DNA from: Qipengyuania aquimaris | GTDB lineage: Bacteria; Pseudomonadota; Alphaproteobacteria; Sphingomonadales; Sphingomonadaceae | Direction: 5' to 3' | Assembly (NCBI RefSeq): GCF_009827445.1 | Contig: NZ_WTYI01000001.1 | Coordinates: 1,454,381-1,518,380, forward strand | Length of the DNA: 64,000 nt | Shown: positions 27,412-36,910 of the stretch, one piece after another | Position numbering within the stretch: the stretch's first letter is position 1 | How the letters are laid out: each line of letters starts with the position of its first letter | Made by a program: the position numbers and the translations under genes | The notes under the pieces: generated by a model | Seen by the model: only the letters and a program-made list of their open reading frames with translations | Database searches by the model: none | What the model was told of the DNA's origin: nothing

Positions 27412-27454
27412 TTATAGGGTTCCTCTCGATTATCCTCTTGTGGGTTCGGGCCGC

Positions 27455-28216
27455 TTACTTGCCCTTCCAGTTCGGCTTGCGCTTTTCGGCAAAGGCGGCC
27501 GCGCCCTCGCGCGCATCTTCGGACACAAAGACAGGGCCGATCAGCTGGGCCTGCTTGTCATAGCGTTCGTCCATCGCCCAGCCGCGCGATTCCTTCATGA
27601 TCTGCTTCGATACGCGAACTGCCAGCGGTCCGTTTTCCGCGATCTTGGCGGCAAGCTCCTTCGCCCCGTCGAGGGCGGAGCCATCGGTCACGCGGTTGAT
27701 GAGGCCAAGCTCGTAAGCCCGTTCCGAGCCGATGAAGTCGCCCGTCAGCGCCAGTTCCATGGCCACGCGTTCGGGGATCTGGTCGGGCAGCATCATGACG
27801 CCGCCTGCCGCCGCCACGAGGCCGCGCTTCGCTTCGGGAATGCCGAATTTCGCATCCTTGTGCGCAACTACCAGGTCGCAGGCGATCATCAGTTCGAGCC
27901 CGCCTGCCAGCGCATAGCCTTCGACTGCGGCGATCAGCGGCTTCTTCGGGGGAGCCTGCACCACGCCGCCGAACCCGCGCCCTTCGATGCTGGGCGATTC
28001 GCCGCGCAGGAAGCCCTTGAGGTCCATGCCCGAACAGAAGGTGCCGCCTGCACCGGTCAGGATACCGACCCGAAGATCGTCGTCCGCATCGAGCCGGTCC
28101 ATCGCCGCTGCAATCCCCTCGGCCGCGGCCTTGGTCATCGCATTCTTCGCTTCGGGACGGTTGATCGTGACGATCAGGACACCGTTGTCCACTTCGGTCA
28201 GGACTTCTTCCGACAT
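27455..28216 (-). CDS. Enoyl-CoA hydratase/isomerase (crotonase) family protein
   Basis: 253 residues with the crotonase fold: VLIVTINRPEAKNAMT at the start, the first oxyanion-hole segment GAGGTFCSGMDLKGFLRG, the second AAVEGYALAGGLELMIACD, and DAKFGIPEAKRGLVAAAGG. It hydrates or isomerises enoyl-CoA in beta-oxidation. The start at 28216 follows GGAGAGAGCAAGC; in-frame ATGs upstream (28231, 28279) lie before that ribosome-binding site and are not favoured. First gene of the minus-strand pair with the acyl-CoA dehydrogenase, divergent from the thiolase. Confidence 0.9.
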   Translation of the reverse strand: MSEEVLTEVDNGVLIVTINRPEAKNAMTKAAAEGIAAAMDRLDADDDLRVGILTGAGGTFCSGMDLKGFLRGESPSIEGRGFGGVVQAPPKKPLIAAVEGYALAGGLELMIACDLVVAHKDAKFGIPEAKRGLVAAAGGVMMLPDQIPERVAMELALTGDFIGSERAYELGLINRVTDGSALDGAKELAAKIAENGPLAVRVSKQIMKESRGWAMDERYDKQAQLIGPVFVSEDAREGAAAFAEKRKPNWKGK

Positions 28217-28270
28217 GCTTGCTCTCTCCATTGCAAATAGAAACTGTTCTTGCGCCCTTGCTGCGGGAGG

Positions 28271-28286
28271 TTTACGCAAACGTCAA
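28271..28286. promoter_or_regulatory. Palindromic operator between crotonase and thiolase genes
   Basis: TTTACGCAAACGTCAA is a near-palindrome (TTTACG against CGTCAA, one mismatch) in the 115-bp divergent region. It resembles operators of MerR-type regulators of acyl-CoA and branched-chain amino acid catabolism (LiuR, which binds TTTACG/CGTAAA-type dyads, recalled from memory). It could control both divergent units. No matching regulator gene lies in this window. Confidence 0.45.
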
Positions 28287-28331
28287 CCGGCAAAAGCCGC
28301 AAGATTCGACAAGACGAGAGAGGAACAAGCC

Positions 28332-29600
28332 ATGTCCGAAGCCTATATCATTGATGCCGTCCGTACCCCGCGCGGTATCGGCAAGCAGGGCAAGGGCGCT
28401 CTCGCCGCAATGCATCCCCAGCATCTTGCCGCGACCTGTCTCAAGGCCATCAAGGACCGCAACGGGCTCGACACGGCGACAGTCGACGATGTCATCTGGT
28501 CGGTCAGCACGCAGGACGGAATGCAGGCTGGCGACCTCGGTCGCATGGCCGCGCTTGATGCAGGCTTCGACATCACCTCGTCCGGCACGACGCTCGACCG
28601 CTTCTGCGGCGGCGGCATCACCAGCGTCGCCCTCGCCGCCGCACAGGTGATGAGCGGCATGGAAGATTGCGTGGTGGCAGGCGGCACCGAGATGATGAGC
28701 CTGACGGCCGCCATGTCGAAGGAAAAGATGGCTGCCGGCATGCGTCCTCCGATGATGGGCAGCTATAACGAACGCCTGATGCGCAAGCACCCGCAGAGCC
28801 ACCAGGGCGTGTGCGGCGATGCCATCGCGACCATGGAAGGCTTCACCCGTGAAGAGCTGGACGAAGTCGGCTATCGCAGCCAGCAACGCGCCGCCGCAGC
28901 GATCGAAGAAGGCCGCTTCGACAAATCGGTCGTGCCGGTGCTGGACGATGACGGCAACGTGGTGCTCGACAAGGAAGAGTATCCCCGTCCGCAGACGACC
29001 AAGGAAGGCCTTGCCGAACTGGAACCGGCTTTCGCCAAGATCGCCAACGTCCCGCTCGACAAGAACGGGACTACGTTTGCCGGACTGGTGAACGCGAAAT
29101 ACCCTGATCTCGAAATCAAGCACTTCCACCACGCGGGCAACAGCTCGGGCGTGGTCGATGGTGCGGCAGCCGTCCTGGTCACCAGCAAGGAATATGCGCA
29201 GAAGCATGGCCTGAAGCCGCGCGCACGCATCGTCGCGACAGCCAATATGGGCGACGATCCGACGCTGATGCTCAATGCACCGGTCCCGGCCGCCAAGAAG
29301 GTGCTCGAAAAGGCGGGCCTGACCAAGGACGACATCGACCTTTACGAGATCAACGAGGCTTTCGCTGTCGTCGCTGCCAAGTTCGTACGCGACCTCGAAC
29401 TCGACTGGGACAAGGTCAATGTGAACGGCGGCTCGATCGCATTGGGTCACCCCATCGGCGCCACAGGCTCCATCCTGATCGGCACGATGGTCGACGAGCT
29501 GGAACGCCAGGATAAGCGCTATGGCCTCGTCACCATGTGCGCGGCAGGCGGCATGGCGCCGGCAATCGTGATCGAACGGGTCGACGATTTCGTCGACTGA
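28332..29600 (+). CDS. Acetyl-CoA C-acyltransferase (thiolase)
   Basis: 422 residues. Acyl-acceptor cysteine lies in LDRFCGGGITSVALAAAQV (near residue 93), the histidine and second cysteine in SIALGHPIGATGSILIG and VTMCAAGGMAPA; VDGAAAVLVTSKEYA and DLYEINEAFAVVAAKF are further thiolase hallmarks. It cleaves 3-ketoacyl-CoA or makes acetoacetyl-CoA. The ATG at 28332 follows GAGAGAGGAACAAGCC; the longer upstream frame runs through the divergent gene and is a shadow. It ends 9 bp before the convergent cysNC gene. Confidence 0.93.
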   Translation: MSEAYIIDAVRTPRGIGKQGKGALAAMHPQHLAATCLKAIKDRNGLDTATVDDVIWSVSTQDGMQAGDLGRMAALDAGFDITSSGTTLDRFCGGGITSVALAAAQVMSGMEDCVVAGGTEMMSLTAAMSKEKMAAGMRPPMMGSYNERLMRKHPQSHQGVCGDAIATMEGFTREELDEVGYRSQQRAAAAIEEGRFDKSVVPVLDDDGNVVLDKEEYPRPQTTKEGLAELEPAFAKIANVPLDKNGTTFAGLVNAKYPDLEIKHFHHAGNSSGVVDGAAAVLVTSKEYAQKHGLKPRARIVATANMGDDPTLMLNAPVPAAKKVLEKAGLTKDDIDLYEINEAFAVVAAKFVRDLELDWDKVNVNGGSIALGHPIGATGSILIGTMVDELERQDKRYGLVTMCAAGGMAPAIVIERVDDFVD

Positions 29601-29609
29601 TCACGGCGG

Positions 29610-31517
29610 TCACTTCAGCGGCAGGATCTTCGAAATCACGTAATCCGCGGCTTCCTCGGGGCTCATCGCCACGGTGTTGACGCGGATTTCTGGATCTTCC
29701 GGTTCCTCGTAGGGACTGTCGATGCCGGTGAAGTTCTTGAGCTTGCCTTCGCGCGCCTTCTTGTAGAGGCCCTTCACATCGCGTGCCTCCGCCACTTCGA
29801 GCGGGGTGTCGACGTGGATCTCGATAAACTCGCCCTCGCCCATCATGTCGCGGACCAGCTGGCGGTCGGCGCGGAACGGGCTGATGAAAGCGGTGAGCAC
29901 GATCAGCCCTGCATCGGTCATTAGCTTCGCCACTTCGCCGATGCGGCGGATATTCTCGATCCGGTCGCTTTCGGTAAAGCCGAGGTCCTTGTTGAGACCG
30001 TGGCGGACATTGTCGCCATCCAGCAGGAAGGTGTGGCGGTTCATCAGCGCCAGTTTCTTCTCGACCTCGTTGGCGATGGTCGACTTGCCCGAGCCGGACA
30101 GGCCGGTGAACCATAGCACGCGGGGGCGCTGGTTCTTCATCGCGGCGTGATCGTCACGCGTAATATCGGTCGCCTGCCAGTGCACATTCTGTGCGCGGCG
30201 AAGACTGAAGTGCAGCATGCCCGCGCCAACGGTGCGATTGGTGATCTTGTCGATCAGGATGAAGCCGCCGAGCGCGCGGTTGTCGGAATAGGCCTCGAAC
30301 ACGATCTGCTTGTCGGTGGTGATCTCGCTCACGCCGATTGCATTGAGTTTGAGCGTCTTGGCAGCAAGATGCTGCATCGTGTTGACGTTGATCTCGTATT
30401 TCGGCTCGGCAACGGTCACGCTGACCATCTGGGTGCCGAGCTTCATCCAGTATGCGCGGCCGACGACGAGCGGATCCTCGTCCATCCAGACGATCGTGCT
30501 TTCGAACTGGTCGGCCACTTCGGGCGGGTTGTCGGCTGCGGCCAATACATCGCCGCGCGAGCAGTCGATTTCATCTTCGAGCGTGATGGTGACGGACTGG
30601 CCGGCAACGCCCTGTTCGAGTTCGCCGTCCATCGTCACGACCGATTTGACCGTGCTGGTTTTGCCCGAAGGGAGCGATCGCACCTGGTCGCCCGGTTTGA
30701 CGCTGCCCGTCGATATCAGGCCGGAGAACCCGCGAAAATCGAGGTTCGGACGATTGACCCACTGCACCGGCATGCGGAACGGCTTGTCGAGGTTCGCATC
30801 GGAACGGACTTCCACCGCTTCAAGGTGATCCATTAGCGTGGGACCATCGTACCATGGGGTCTTGTCCGACCTCGTGGTGATGTTATCGCCCGCAAGGCCC
30901 GAGATCGGGATCGCAGTGAAGCTCTCGATACCGATGCTTTTGGCAAACTCTTCGTAGTCGGCGATAATCGCGTCGTATTTTTCCTGATCGTAATCGATCA
31001 GGTCCATCTTGTTCACGGCGAGGACCAGGTTCTTGATGCCGAGCTGGTGACACAAAAAGCTGTGGCGCTTGGTCTGGACCAGCACGCCCTTGCGCGCATC
31101 GATGAGAATGCAGGCAAGATCGGCGGTCGATGCACCGGTCACCATGTTGCGCGTGTACTGCTCGTGGCCCGGGCAGTCGGCGACGATGAACTTGCGGCTC
31201 TCGGTCGCAAAAAAGCGATAGGCGACGTCGATAGTGATGCCCTGCTCGCGCTCGGCGGCTAGGCCGTCGACCAGCAGCGCAAAATCGATATCCTGGCCCT
31301 GCGTCCCGACGCGCTTGCTATCGCTTTCCAGCGCCGCAAGCTGGTCCTCGAAGATCATCTTGGAATCGTAGAGCAGGCGCCCGATCAGGGTGGATTTGCC
31401 ATCGTCCACGCTGCCGCAGGTGATGAAGCGCAGCATCGTCTTGTGCTGGTGCTTGTCGAGATAGGCCTCGATGTCTTCGGCAATCAGTGCGTCGGTCTTG
31501 TAGGTATCGGAGGACAT
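29610..31517 (-). CDS. cysNC: Bifunctional sulfate adenylyltransferase subunit 1 / adenylylsulfate kinase
   Basis: Makes APS with CysD and phosphorylates it to PAPS. The 635-residue fusion has the CysN GTPase first: P-loop GSVDDGKST (35-43), switch [10 protein letters not shown], specificity NKMD, then beta-barrel domains. The CysC kinase follows from about residue 455 with P-loop GLSGSGKST (Lys478), [16 protein letters not shown] and [12 protein letters not shown]. Such fusions are usual in rhizobia and sphingomonads. Its start shares one base with the cysD stop (TGATG), so the two subunits are made together. No cysH/cysI reductase genes are within the window. Confidence 0.97.
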   Translation of the reverse strand: MSSDTYKTDALIAEDIEAYLDKHQHKTMLRFITCGSVDDGKSTLIGRLLYDSKMIFEDQLAALESDSKRVGTQGQDIDFALLVDGLAAEREQGITIDVAYRFFATESRKFIVADCPGHEQYTRNMVTGASTADLACILIDARKGVLVQTKRHSFLCHQLGIKNLVLAVNKMDLIDYDQEKYDAIIADYEEFAKSIGIESFTAIPISGLAGDNITTRSDKTPWYDGPTLMDHLEAVEVRSDANLDKPFRMPVQWVNRPNLDFRGFSGLISTGSVKPGDQVRSLPSGKTSTVKSVVTMDGELEQGVAGQSVTITLEDEIDCSRGDVLAAADNPPEVADQFESTIVWMDEDPLVVGRAYWMKLGTQMVSVTVAEPKYEINVNTMQHLAAKTLKLNAIGVSEITTDKQIVFEAYSDNRALGGFILIDKITNRTVGAGMLHFSLRRAQNVHWQATDITRDDHAAMKNQRPRVLWFTGLSGSGKSTIANEVEKKLALMNRHTFLLDGDNVRHGLNKDLGFTESDRIENIRRIGEVAKLMTDAGLIVLTAFISPFRADRQLVRDMMGEGEFIEIHVDTPLEVAEARDVKGLYKKAREGKLKNFTGIDSPYEEPEDPEIRVNTVAMSPEEAADYVISKILPLK

Positions 31518-32425
31518 CAGAAATAACCCTCCTGCTTCTTCTTCTCCATCGACGCGTCACCTGAATCCTTGTCGATCACCCGGCCCTGCCGCTCCGACGT
31601 GGTCGTCAGCAGCATCTCCTGGATGATCTCGGGCAGTGTGGCCGCCTCGCTTTCGACCGCGCCAGTCAACGGAAAACAGCCCAGCGTGCGGAAGCGGATC
31701 GAACGTTCGGTGATTTCGGGGCGTTTGCCCATGACCTTTTCAAGCCGCTCGATATCGTCCGCCATGAACAGGCCGCCTTCGTATTCGAAAGTCGGACGCT
31801 TGGCGGAATAGTAGAGCGGCACGATCTCGATATTCTCGAGATGGATATACTGCCAGATGTCGAGCTCGGTCCAGTTTGAGAGCGGGAAGACGCGGATGCT
31901 CTCGCCCTTCTTCTTGCGGGCGTTGTAGAGGTTCCACAGTTCCGGCCGCTGGCTCTTGGGATCCCAACCGTGGCTGGCCGTGCGGAAGGAAAAAATGCGC
32001 TCCTTGGCGCGGCTCTTTTCCTCATCGCGTCGCGCGCCGCCGAAGGCCGCATCGAAGCCGTATTTATCGAGCGCCTGCTTCAGCCCCTGCGTCTTCCACA
32101 TGTCGGTGTGGAGCGGGCCGTGGTCGAAAGGATTGATCCCTATTTCTTCGGCTTCGGGGTTGCGATGCACGAGTAGTTCCATGCCCGCATCCTGCGCGCT
32201 GCGTTCGCGCAGTTCGTACATGTCCTTGAACTTCCATGTCGTATCGACGTGAAGCAGCGGAAAGGGCGGCGACGACGGGTAGAAAGCCTTCTTCGCCAGG
32301 TGCAGCATCACCGCGCTGTCCTTGCCGATCGAATAAAGCATGACGGGCTTGTCCGCCTCGGCCACCACTTCGCGCATGATGTGGATGCTTTCGGCTTCGA
32401 GCCGCTGGAGGTGGGTAAGGGTCAT
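31517..32425 (-). CDS. cysD: Sulfate adenylyltransferase subunit 2
   Basis: The catalytic ATP-sulfurylase subunit. 302 residues with the PP-loop ATPase motif [55 protein letters not shown], and the C-terminal [16 protein letters not shown]. Length and motifs are standard. First gene of the cysD-cysNC operon. A 7-bp inverted repeat lies 16 bp upstream of its start, possibly controlling expression by sulfur status; no LysR regulator is nearby. Confidence 0.97.
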   Translation of the reverse strand: MTLTHLQRLEAESIHIMREVVAEADKPVMLYSIGKDSAVMLHLAKKAFYPSSPPFPLLHVDTTWKFKDMYELRERSAQDAGMELLVHRNPEAEEIGINPFDHGPLHTDMWKTQGLKQALDKYGFDAAFGGARRDEEKSRAKERIFSFRTASHGWDPKSQRPELWNLYNARKKKGESIRVFPLSNWTELDIWQYIHLENIEIVPLYYSAKRPTFEYEGGLFMADDIERLEKVMGKRPEITERSIRFRTLGCFPLTGAVESEAATLPEIIQEMLLTTTSERQGRVIDKDSGDASMEKKKQEGYF

Positions 32426-32440
32426 CGACAGTCGGGCCCC

Positions 32441-32474
32441 GGCGTCTGTATACGGTTAAACTTAGCGAGACGCC
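32441..32474. promoter_or_regulatory. Inverted repeat in the cysD leader
   Basis: GGCGTCT (32441-32447) and AGACGCC (32468-32474) form a perfect 7-bp dyad around 20 bp that include TATACGGTTAAACTTAGC, a stretch much richer in AT than its surroundings. It sits 16 bp before the cysD start and could be an operator or a leader hairpin. Confidence 0.35.
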
Positions 32475-32550
32475 GAGATGGATGCATGCTGCTCAACCCG
32501 CAAGCGCCATTTGGTCGCAGGCGGGATAGAATGGTTTGCGCCCCGGCAAC

Positions 32551-32580
32551 CGCAATGTGGGCCGATCAGCCCCTATTGCG
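32551..32580 (-). terminator. Imperfect hairpin straddling the GH13 stop codon
   Basis: CGCAATGTGGGC (32551-32562) pairs with GCCCCTATTGCG (32569-32580) with 10 of 12 matches and a 6-nt loop; the gene's TAG stop lies in the right arm. There is no U-run after it on the minus strand, so it may protect the 3' end or weakly terminate before cysD. Confidence 0.35.
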
Positions 32581-33976
32581 TGCTTGAAAGCAGTCGAAAA
32601 CCCCATGCGGGAAGCGTCACACTGTCGCCCTCGGCAAGCACCGTTTCCCCTTCTTCACGAAACCCGGTGTAGCGCCCCGCTGCGAGACCATCCGCCAGCG
32701 TCACGCTCACTTCCGACGGCGAGAAATTGAACAGACCCACGACCTTGTTGCTGTCTTCCTGCCGCGCCCAGGCAAGCACCTGCTCGGGCTTGTCTGTCAC
32801 CACCTGGTGCATCCGCGCACCCCACTGACCGTTTTCGAGCGCCGGATTGGCCTTGCGAAAATCGATCAGGTCAGCGAGCAATTCGCCATACGTGCAATCC
32901 GGGTTCTGCTCCCAGTCGATCGGGTCGCGCTCGAAAAATTCGAGCCGCTTGGCATTGCACGCCTCCATTCCATTATGGATCAGGGGAAGACCTTCGCCGG
33001 TGAAGGACAGCGCAGTCATCGCCTCAAGCGCGTTGCCATAGTTCTCTTCCATCGTGCCCTCCCACGCATTGCTGTCGTGGTTCTCGATGTAGGTCATGCG
33101 CATCGCCGAGCGCGGCCACAGGCTCTCGTTTTCGGCATAATAGCCGTAGAAGCTGGTCGCATTGCCCTTGCCCTGCGCCACGTTCTTCGTCGTGTTGTGC
33201 CAGTCCCACGCATAGGTCGCGTCGAAGGCCTTGTGGTGGAACGCGGTCTGCTGGACCTCGCCGAGCATGAAGACCGGCTTGATCGCCTCGAGACGCGCAC
33301 GGGCGGTCTCCCAGAAATCGAGCGGAACGTAGCCCGCCACATCGGCTCGGTAGCCATCGACGCCGAATTTGCGCACCCAATATTCCATCGCCCTGCCTAC
33401 GTGCTCGCGCACACCCGGCTGCGACCAGTCGAGGTCGATGATATCGGACCAGTCCCACCATGGGGTCGGACGGAAATCGCCGTCCCATGTCTTCTCGTAC
33501 CAGTCGGGATGATCGCTGCGCAGCGCATTATCCCAAGCCGTGTGATTGGCGACGAGGTCGAGGATCACCTTGAAGCCCTGTTCGTGCGCGGCATCGACGA
33601 AGGCGCGGAACTCATCCTCCGTGCCGAATTCCGGATTCACCGCGTAATAATCCTGCACCGAATAGGGGCTGCCCAGCGTGCCCTTGCGGTTCTCCTCGCC
33701 GATCGGGTGGATCGGCATGAGCCACAGGATATCGACGCCCAGCTCCTTCAGGCGCGGCAATTGTTCCTGTGCGGCGGCGAAGGTACCTTCCTCGGTGAAA
33801 TGGCGGGTGTTGATCTGGTAAAGCACGGCATCGCGCGACCAGTCGGGATGCTCGATCGTGACGGTCTCTCGCGGCTCCCACGTTGCGTTGCCCGGTTCTT
33901 CAGGCGTGCCCGACATTGCGTAAGCACCACCCGCGACCAAAGCTGCTGCGGCCGCCCCAATGATGACCTTACGCAT
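32573..33976 (-). CDS. Secreted GH13 alpha-amylase-family enzyme
   Basis: 467 residues with a signal peptide (VIIGAAAAALVAGGAYAMSG), so periplasmic or exported. GH13 (beta/alpha)8 motifs: region I DLVANHTAWDNAL, region II GVDGYRADVAGYV with the nucleophile Asp, region III FMLGEVQ with the general acid Glu, region IV YIENHDSNAW. It should cut alpha-1,4 glucans or maltodextrins. The start at 33976 overlaps the MFS stop by 8 bp and follows GGGGGAGAC, so transporter and enzyme are coupled. Substrate size preference is not predictable by eye. Confidence 0.9.
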   Translation of the reverse strand: MRKVIIGAAAAALVAGGAYAMSGTPEEPGNATWEPRETVTIEHPDWSRDAVLYQINTRHFTEEGTFAAAQEQLPRLKELGVDILWLMPIHPIGEENRKGTLGSPYSVQDYYAVNPEFGTEDEFRAFVDAAHEQGFKVILDLVANHTAWDNALRSDHPDWYEKTWDGDFRPTPWWDWSDIIDLDWSQPGVREHVGRAMEYWVRKFGVDGYRADVAGYVPLDFWETARARLEAIKPVFMLGEVQQTAFHHKAFDATYAWDWHNTTKNVAQGKGNATSFYGYYAENESLWPRSAMRMTYIENHDSNAWEGTMEENYGNALEAMTALSFTGEGLPLIHNGMEACNAKRLEFFERDPIDWEQNPDCTYGELLADLIDFRKANPALENGQWGARMHQVVTDKPEQVLAWARQEDSNKVVGLFNFSPSEVSVTLADGLAAGRYTGFREEGETVLAEGDSVTLPAWGFRLLSSTQ

Positions 33977-35507
33977 TGGCAGTCTCCCCCGGAACGGTAA
34001 CCCGTAGCATGGCAAGAGCAGCCACCGTCCAGCTCGCGGCGGCGAAAAGCATCGTCCAGATCGGGTCCGCCGGGAAAAATGCGTTCATTACGCTGCCCAT
34101 GACCGTTGCAACCAGCAATTGCGGCACAACGATGAAGATGTTGAATAGCCCCATGTAGATGCCGAGCTTCGCCTGCGGCAGGGTACTGGCAAGGATTGCG
34201 TAGGGCATGGCAAGGATCGAGGCCCAGGCAATTCCCTTCAATATCTCGCACACGATCAGCAGGTTCGGGTCGCGCAGGAAGAAATACCCGAGGAACCCGA
34301 GCGCCCCAAGAAGCAGGCAGGTCATGTGCGTCCGCGCCTTGCCCATACGCTTGGAAAGCAGCGGCAGGACCACCAGTGCAGCAACCGCAGCTACGCCGTT
34401 CTGGATCGTGTAGATCAGGTTCCACCAGTTCGCGCCTTCGTTATAGGCGGCGGTGGTCGGATCGGCGCTGCCGTAGAAATACTGCGAGACGATCGGGCCG
34501 GAATAGATCCACATGATGAAGAGCGAAGACCAGCTGAAGAACTGGACGACAGCCAGCTTTTTCATCGTGTCCGGCATTCCCGAGAAATCACCGACGATGC
34601 TGGACAGCATATTCGCGTGCTTGCCCTGCTTGGCCATCGAAATGCCGATGGCGCTGAGTAGCCCGTATGCAATTAGCAAGCCGCCCAGAAGCAGGATTTC
34701 CTTTTCCAGCCCAAGCGGGGAAACCGCGAGGATCACCGCTACGCCAGCAACCAGCCAAATGGCTGCCGAAGTGTAGGTTTTCGCTGCGAGGGCACGCACG
34801 GTCTGGCCTGCCTCAACTTCTCGCTCCGCCTCGAATGCGGCCATTTCCTCCGGGCTGTATTCCTTGGTCGAGACGACGGTCCAGCCGATCGCCGCGAACA
34901 GGGCGGCGGCACCGGCCCAAAAGCTCCACCTGACGGTATCAGGTATCTCGCCTGCCGGTGCGACATTGCTGACGCCGAATTGCTCGAGCAGCCATGGGAA
35001 GATAGCCGCGACTACCGCGCCCGCCCCGATAAACGCCGTCTGCACGGCATAGCCCGTGGCGTGTTGCGACTTGTCGAGCATATCGCCGACAAACGCGCGG
35101 AAGGGCTCCATCGAGATGTTGAGGCTGGCGTCGAGCACCCACAGCAAGGCCGCAGCGAACAGCAGCGGCGCACCGAAGGCAGGCGCGAGCGGCATCAGCA
35201 GCAACGACAGCGCAGCCAGGATCGCGCCGGTCATGAAATAGGGCCGCCGGCGCCCGAAACGGTTCCAGGTCTTGTCCGACAGGTGGCCGATGATCGGTTG
35301 TACGATCAGGCCGGTGAGCGGCGCGGCAACCCAAAGCGCGGGAAGATCGTCGAGCGATGCCCCGACGGTCTGGAATATCCGGCTCATATTGGAGTTCTGG
35401 AGAACGAACCCGATCTGGATGCCGAAAAAGCCGAAGCTGATATTGGCGAGCTGTCCCCAGCCCATCTGCGGCTTGCGCGTCGATAGTGGTGCGGCCGAAG
35501 TCGCCAT
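33969..35507 (-). CDS. MFS sugar (maltose-type) transporter
   Basis: 512 residues with about 12 membrane segments. [19 protein letters not shown] and the loop [19 protein letters not shown] are typical of the SLC45/GPH-like MFS branch that carries maltose or sucrose, as the Caulobacter MalY-type permease does. It is placed between the LacI regulator and a GH13 enzyme and opposite a TonB receptor, which together make maltose/maltodextrin uptake across the inner membrane the likely job. A palindromic operator lies 79-94 bp upstream of its start. Confidence 0.88.
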   Translation of the reverse strand: MATSAAPLSTRKPQMGWGQLANISFGFFGIQIGFVLQNSNMSRIFQTVGASLDDLPALWVAAPLTGLIVQPIIGHLSDKTWNRFGRRRPYFMTGAILAALSLLLMPLAPAFGAPLLFAAALLWVLDASLNISMEPFRAFVGDMLDKSQHATGYAVQTAFIGAGAVVAAIFPWLLEQFGVSNVAPAGEIPDTVRWSFWAGAAALFAAIGWTVVSTKEYSPEEMAAFEAEREVEAGQTVRALAAKTYTSAAIWLVAGVAVILAVSPLGLEKEILLLGGLLIAYGLLSAIGISMAKQGKHANMLSSIVGDFSGMPDTMKKLAVVQFFSWSSLFIMWIYSGPIVSQYFYGSADPTTAAYNEGANWWNLIYTIQNGVAAVAALVVLPLLSKRMGKARTHMTCLLLGALGFLGYFFLRDPNLLIVCEILKGIAWASILAMPYAILASTLPQAKLGIYMGLFNIFIVVPQLLVATVMGSVMNAFFPADPIWTMLFAAASWTVAALAMLRVTVPGETANA

Positions 35508-35585
35508 CGTACAATCCTCTCCCCGGCCGGACTTGTTGCCCGGTCACGATGCGATGGCTCGCACGAAGTAGGCCCTTTCGCAAAC

Positions 35586-35601
35586 ACGTATACGAATACG
35601 T
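35586..35601. promoter_or_regulatory. Candidate LacI-family operator before the MFS/GH13 unit
   Basis: ACGTATACGAATACGT: halves CGTATAC and CGTATTC (reverse strand) differ at one base and meet at a central CG, the hallmark of LacI-family operators. It lies in the 100-bp gap after the lacI-type gene and before the MFS gene on the minus strand, and shares the GTATAC core with the site at 36769-36786. Confidence 0.6.
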
Positions 35602-35607
35602 AGCGCG

Positions 35608-36639
35608 TCAGTTTTGCGTGGTGCTGCCCCTGATCACCAGCTCGCCCGGCAGCTTGCGCGGTTTGACTTCGCGCTCGTCGATCTGGGCAAGCAGGGCCTC
35701 GACTAGGGTTTCGCCTGCCCCCTTCACGTCCTGGGTTACCGTTGTCAGCGGGGGAGTGGTCAGACTGGCTGCCGGAATATCGTCGAAACCGACGACGGCA
35801 ATGTCGTTGGGCACGCGCTTGCCCGCCTCTGCAATGGCCCGCATGGCTCCGATCGCGATCAGATCGCTTGCGGCAAAGATCGCATCGCACGTGCCTCCGC
35901 TGGACAGCAATGCCTTCGCAGCAGCGTAACCTGCTTCTTCGGTGGTGATAGCATCGAAGCGCGGCGGCGCAGGAAGGCCTGCATCCTCGACCACCTTGCA
36001 CAGGCCTGTGTAGCGGCCGAGGAATTCGGGACAGGTTTCGTCCGCCTCGCCGAGAAACGCGATATCGCGCTTGCCGATACCGACAAGGTGTTCGCCGACC
36101 TTGCGGCCTGCATCGACATTATCAGTACCCACGGTAGCGCCACTGGAATCCAGGCTGACCGAGCCCCAGCGCGCGAAATGTGTGCCCTGTGCAACGAGCT
36201 TTTCCAGCTTGGGCGTATAAGTCGTGTAATCGCCATAGCCGAGCAGGATCAGGCCGTCCGCCCGGTGGCTGTCCTGGTATTTCACATGCCAGTCGTCTTC
36301 CATCCGCTGGAAGGAAATCAGCAGGTCCAGCCCCCTGTCGGCGCACGCCCGCGTGATCGAACCAAGCATCGCTAGGAAGAAGGGGTTGATCATGCTTTCG
36401 TCGGGCGTGGGATCCTCGAAGAAGAGCAGAGCAATGGTGTTGGAGCGCTGGGATCGGAGCGAGGACGCGTTCTTGTCGACCGTGTAATTGAGGTCGCGCG
36501 CGATCTGCTGGATTTTCTGACGGGTCTGCTCGCTCACCGAACGGTCGCCGCGCAGCGCACGGCTGACGGTCGGCTGCGAAACGCCGGCGGCATAGGCGAT
36601 GTCGAAGCTGGTCGGGCGACCAGTCGGCTTGCGTCCCAT
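35608..36639 (-). CDS. LacI-family transcriptional regulator of the alpha-glucan locus
   Basis: 343 residues. The N-terminal helix-turn-helix with hinge spans about 10-55: [39 protein letters not shown]. It is followed by a periplasmic-binding-protein-like effector domain ([53 protein letters not shown]). It lies between the TonB receptor (divergent) and the MFS/GH13 unit, so it very probably represses both in the absence of a maltose-type inducer. Two palindromes sharing a GTATAC core lie in the two control regions. The effector is inferred from context only. Confidence 0.93.
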   Translation of the reverse strand: MGRKPTGRPTSFDIAYAAGVSQPTVSRALRGDRSVSEQTRQKIQQIARDLNYTVDKNASSLRSQRSNTIALLFFEDPTPDESMINPFFLAMLGSITRACADRGLDLLISFQRMEDDWHVKYQDSHRADGLILLGYGDYTTYTPKLEKLVAQGTHFARWGSVSLDSSGATVGTDNVDAGRKVGEHLVGIGKRDIAFLGEADETCPEFLGRYTGLCKVVEDAGLPAPPRFDAITTEEAGYAAAKALLSSGGTCDAIFAASDLIAIGAMRAIAEAGKRVPNDIAVVGFDDIPAASLTTPPLTTVTQDVKGAGETLVEALLAQIDEREVKPRKLPGELVIRGSTTQN

Positions 36640-36768
36640 CTCTCTCCTCCAGACAGGAAAACCTGCCCATCAACCGACCATAGGACCATCCGGCAAAACT
36701 GCCAATCTCCGCCGGATTTTCCCCCTTCAAGAGCTGTGACATTTCCGCATCTCAAGCCTTCGACGGCA

Positions 36769-36786
36769 GTATGCGTATACGTATGC
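36769..36786. promoter_or_regulatory. Candidate LacI-family operator between lacI-type gene and TonB receptor
   Basis: GTATGCGTATACGTATGC, three consecutive GTATnC hexamers (GTATGC-GTATAC-GTATGC). Around either internal CG the sequence is a near-palindrome with the same core as the site at 35586-35601. It lies 130 bp upstream of the regulator start and 125 bp upstream of the receptor start in a 271-bp divergent region, where it could control both. Confidence 0.6.
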
Positions 36787-36910
36787 TGTCTATCGCCAGC
36801 CCCCCGGCCGGACATATCCATGGTCGCATACAGGCCGGTGTTCCGCCGCCTGTGGGGTATTCGAGCCGGACCTGCCAGAAGTCAGGACGGCCATCTGGGA
36901 GAGCACAGAA

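Noticed and set aside
25909-27417. 502-codon open frame opposite the ligase and acyl-CoA dehydrogenase genes
   Set aside because: Crosses two real genes; no start signal or domain.
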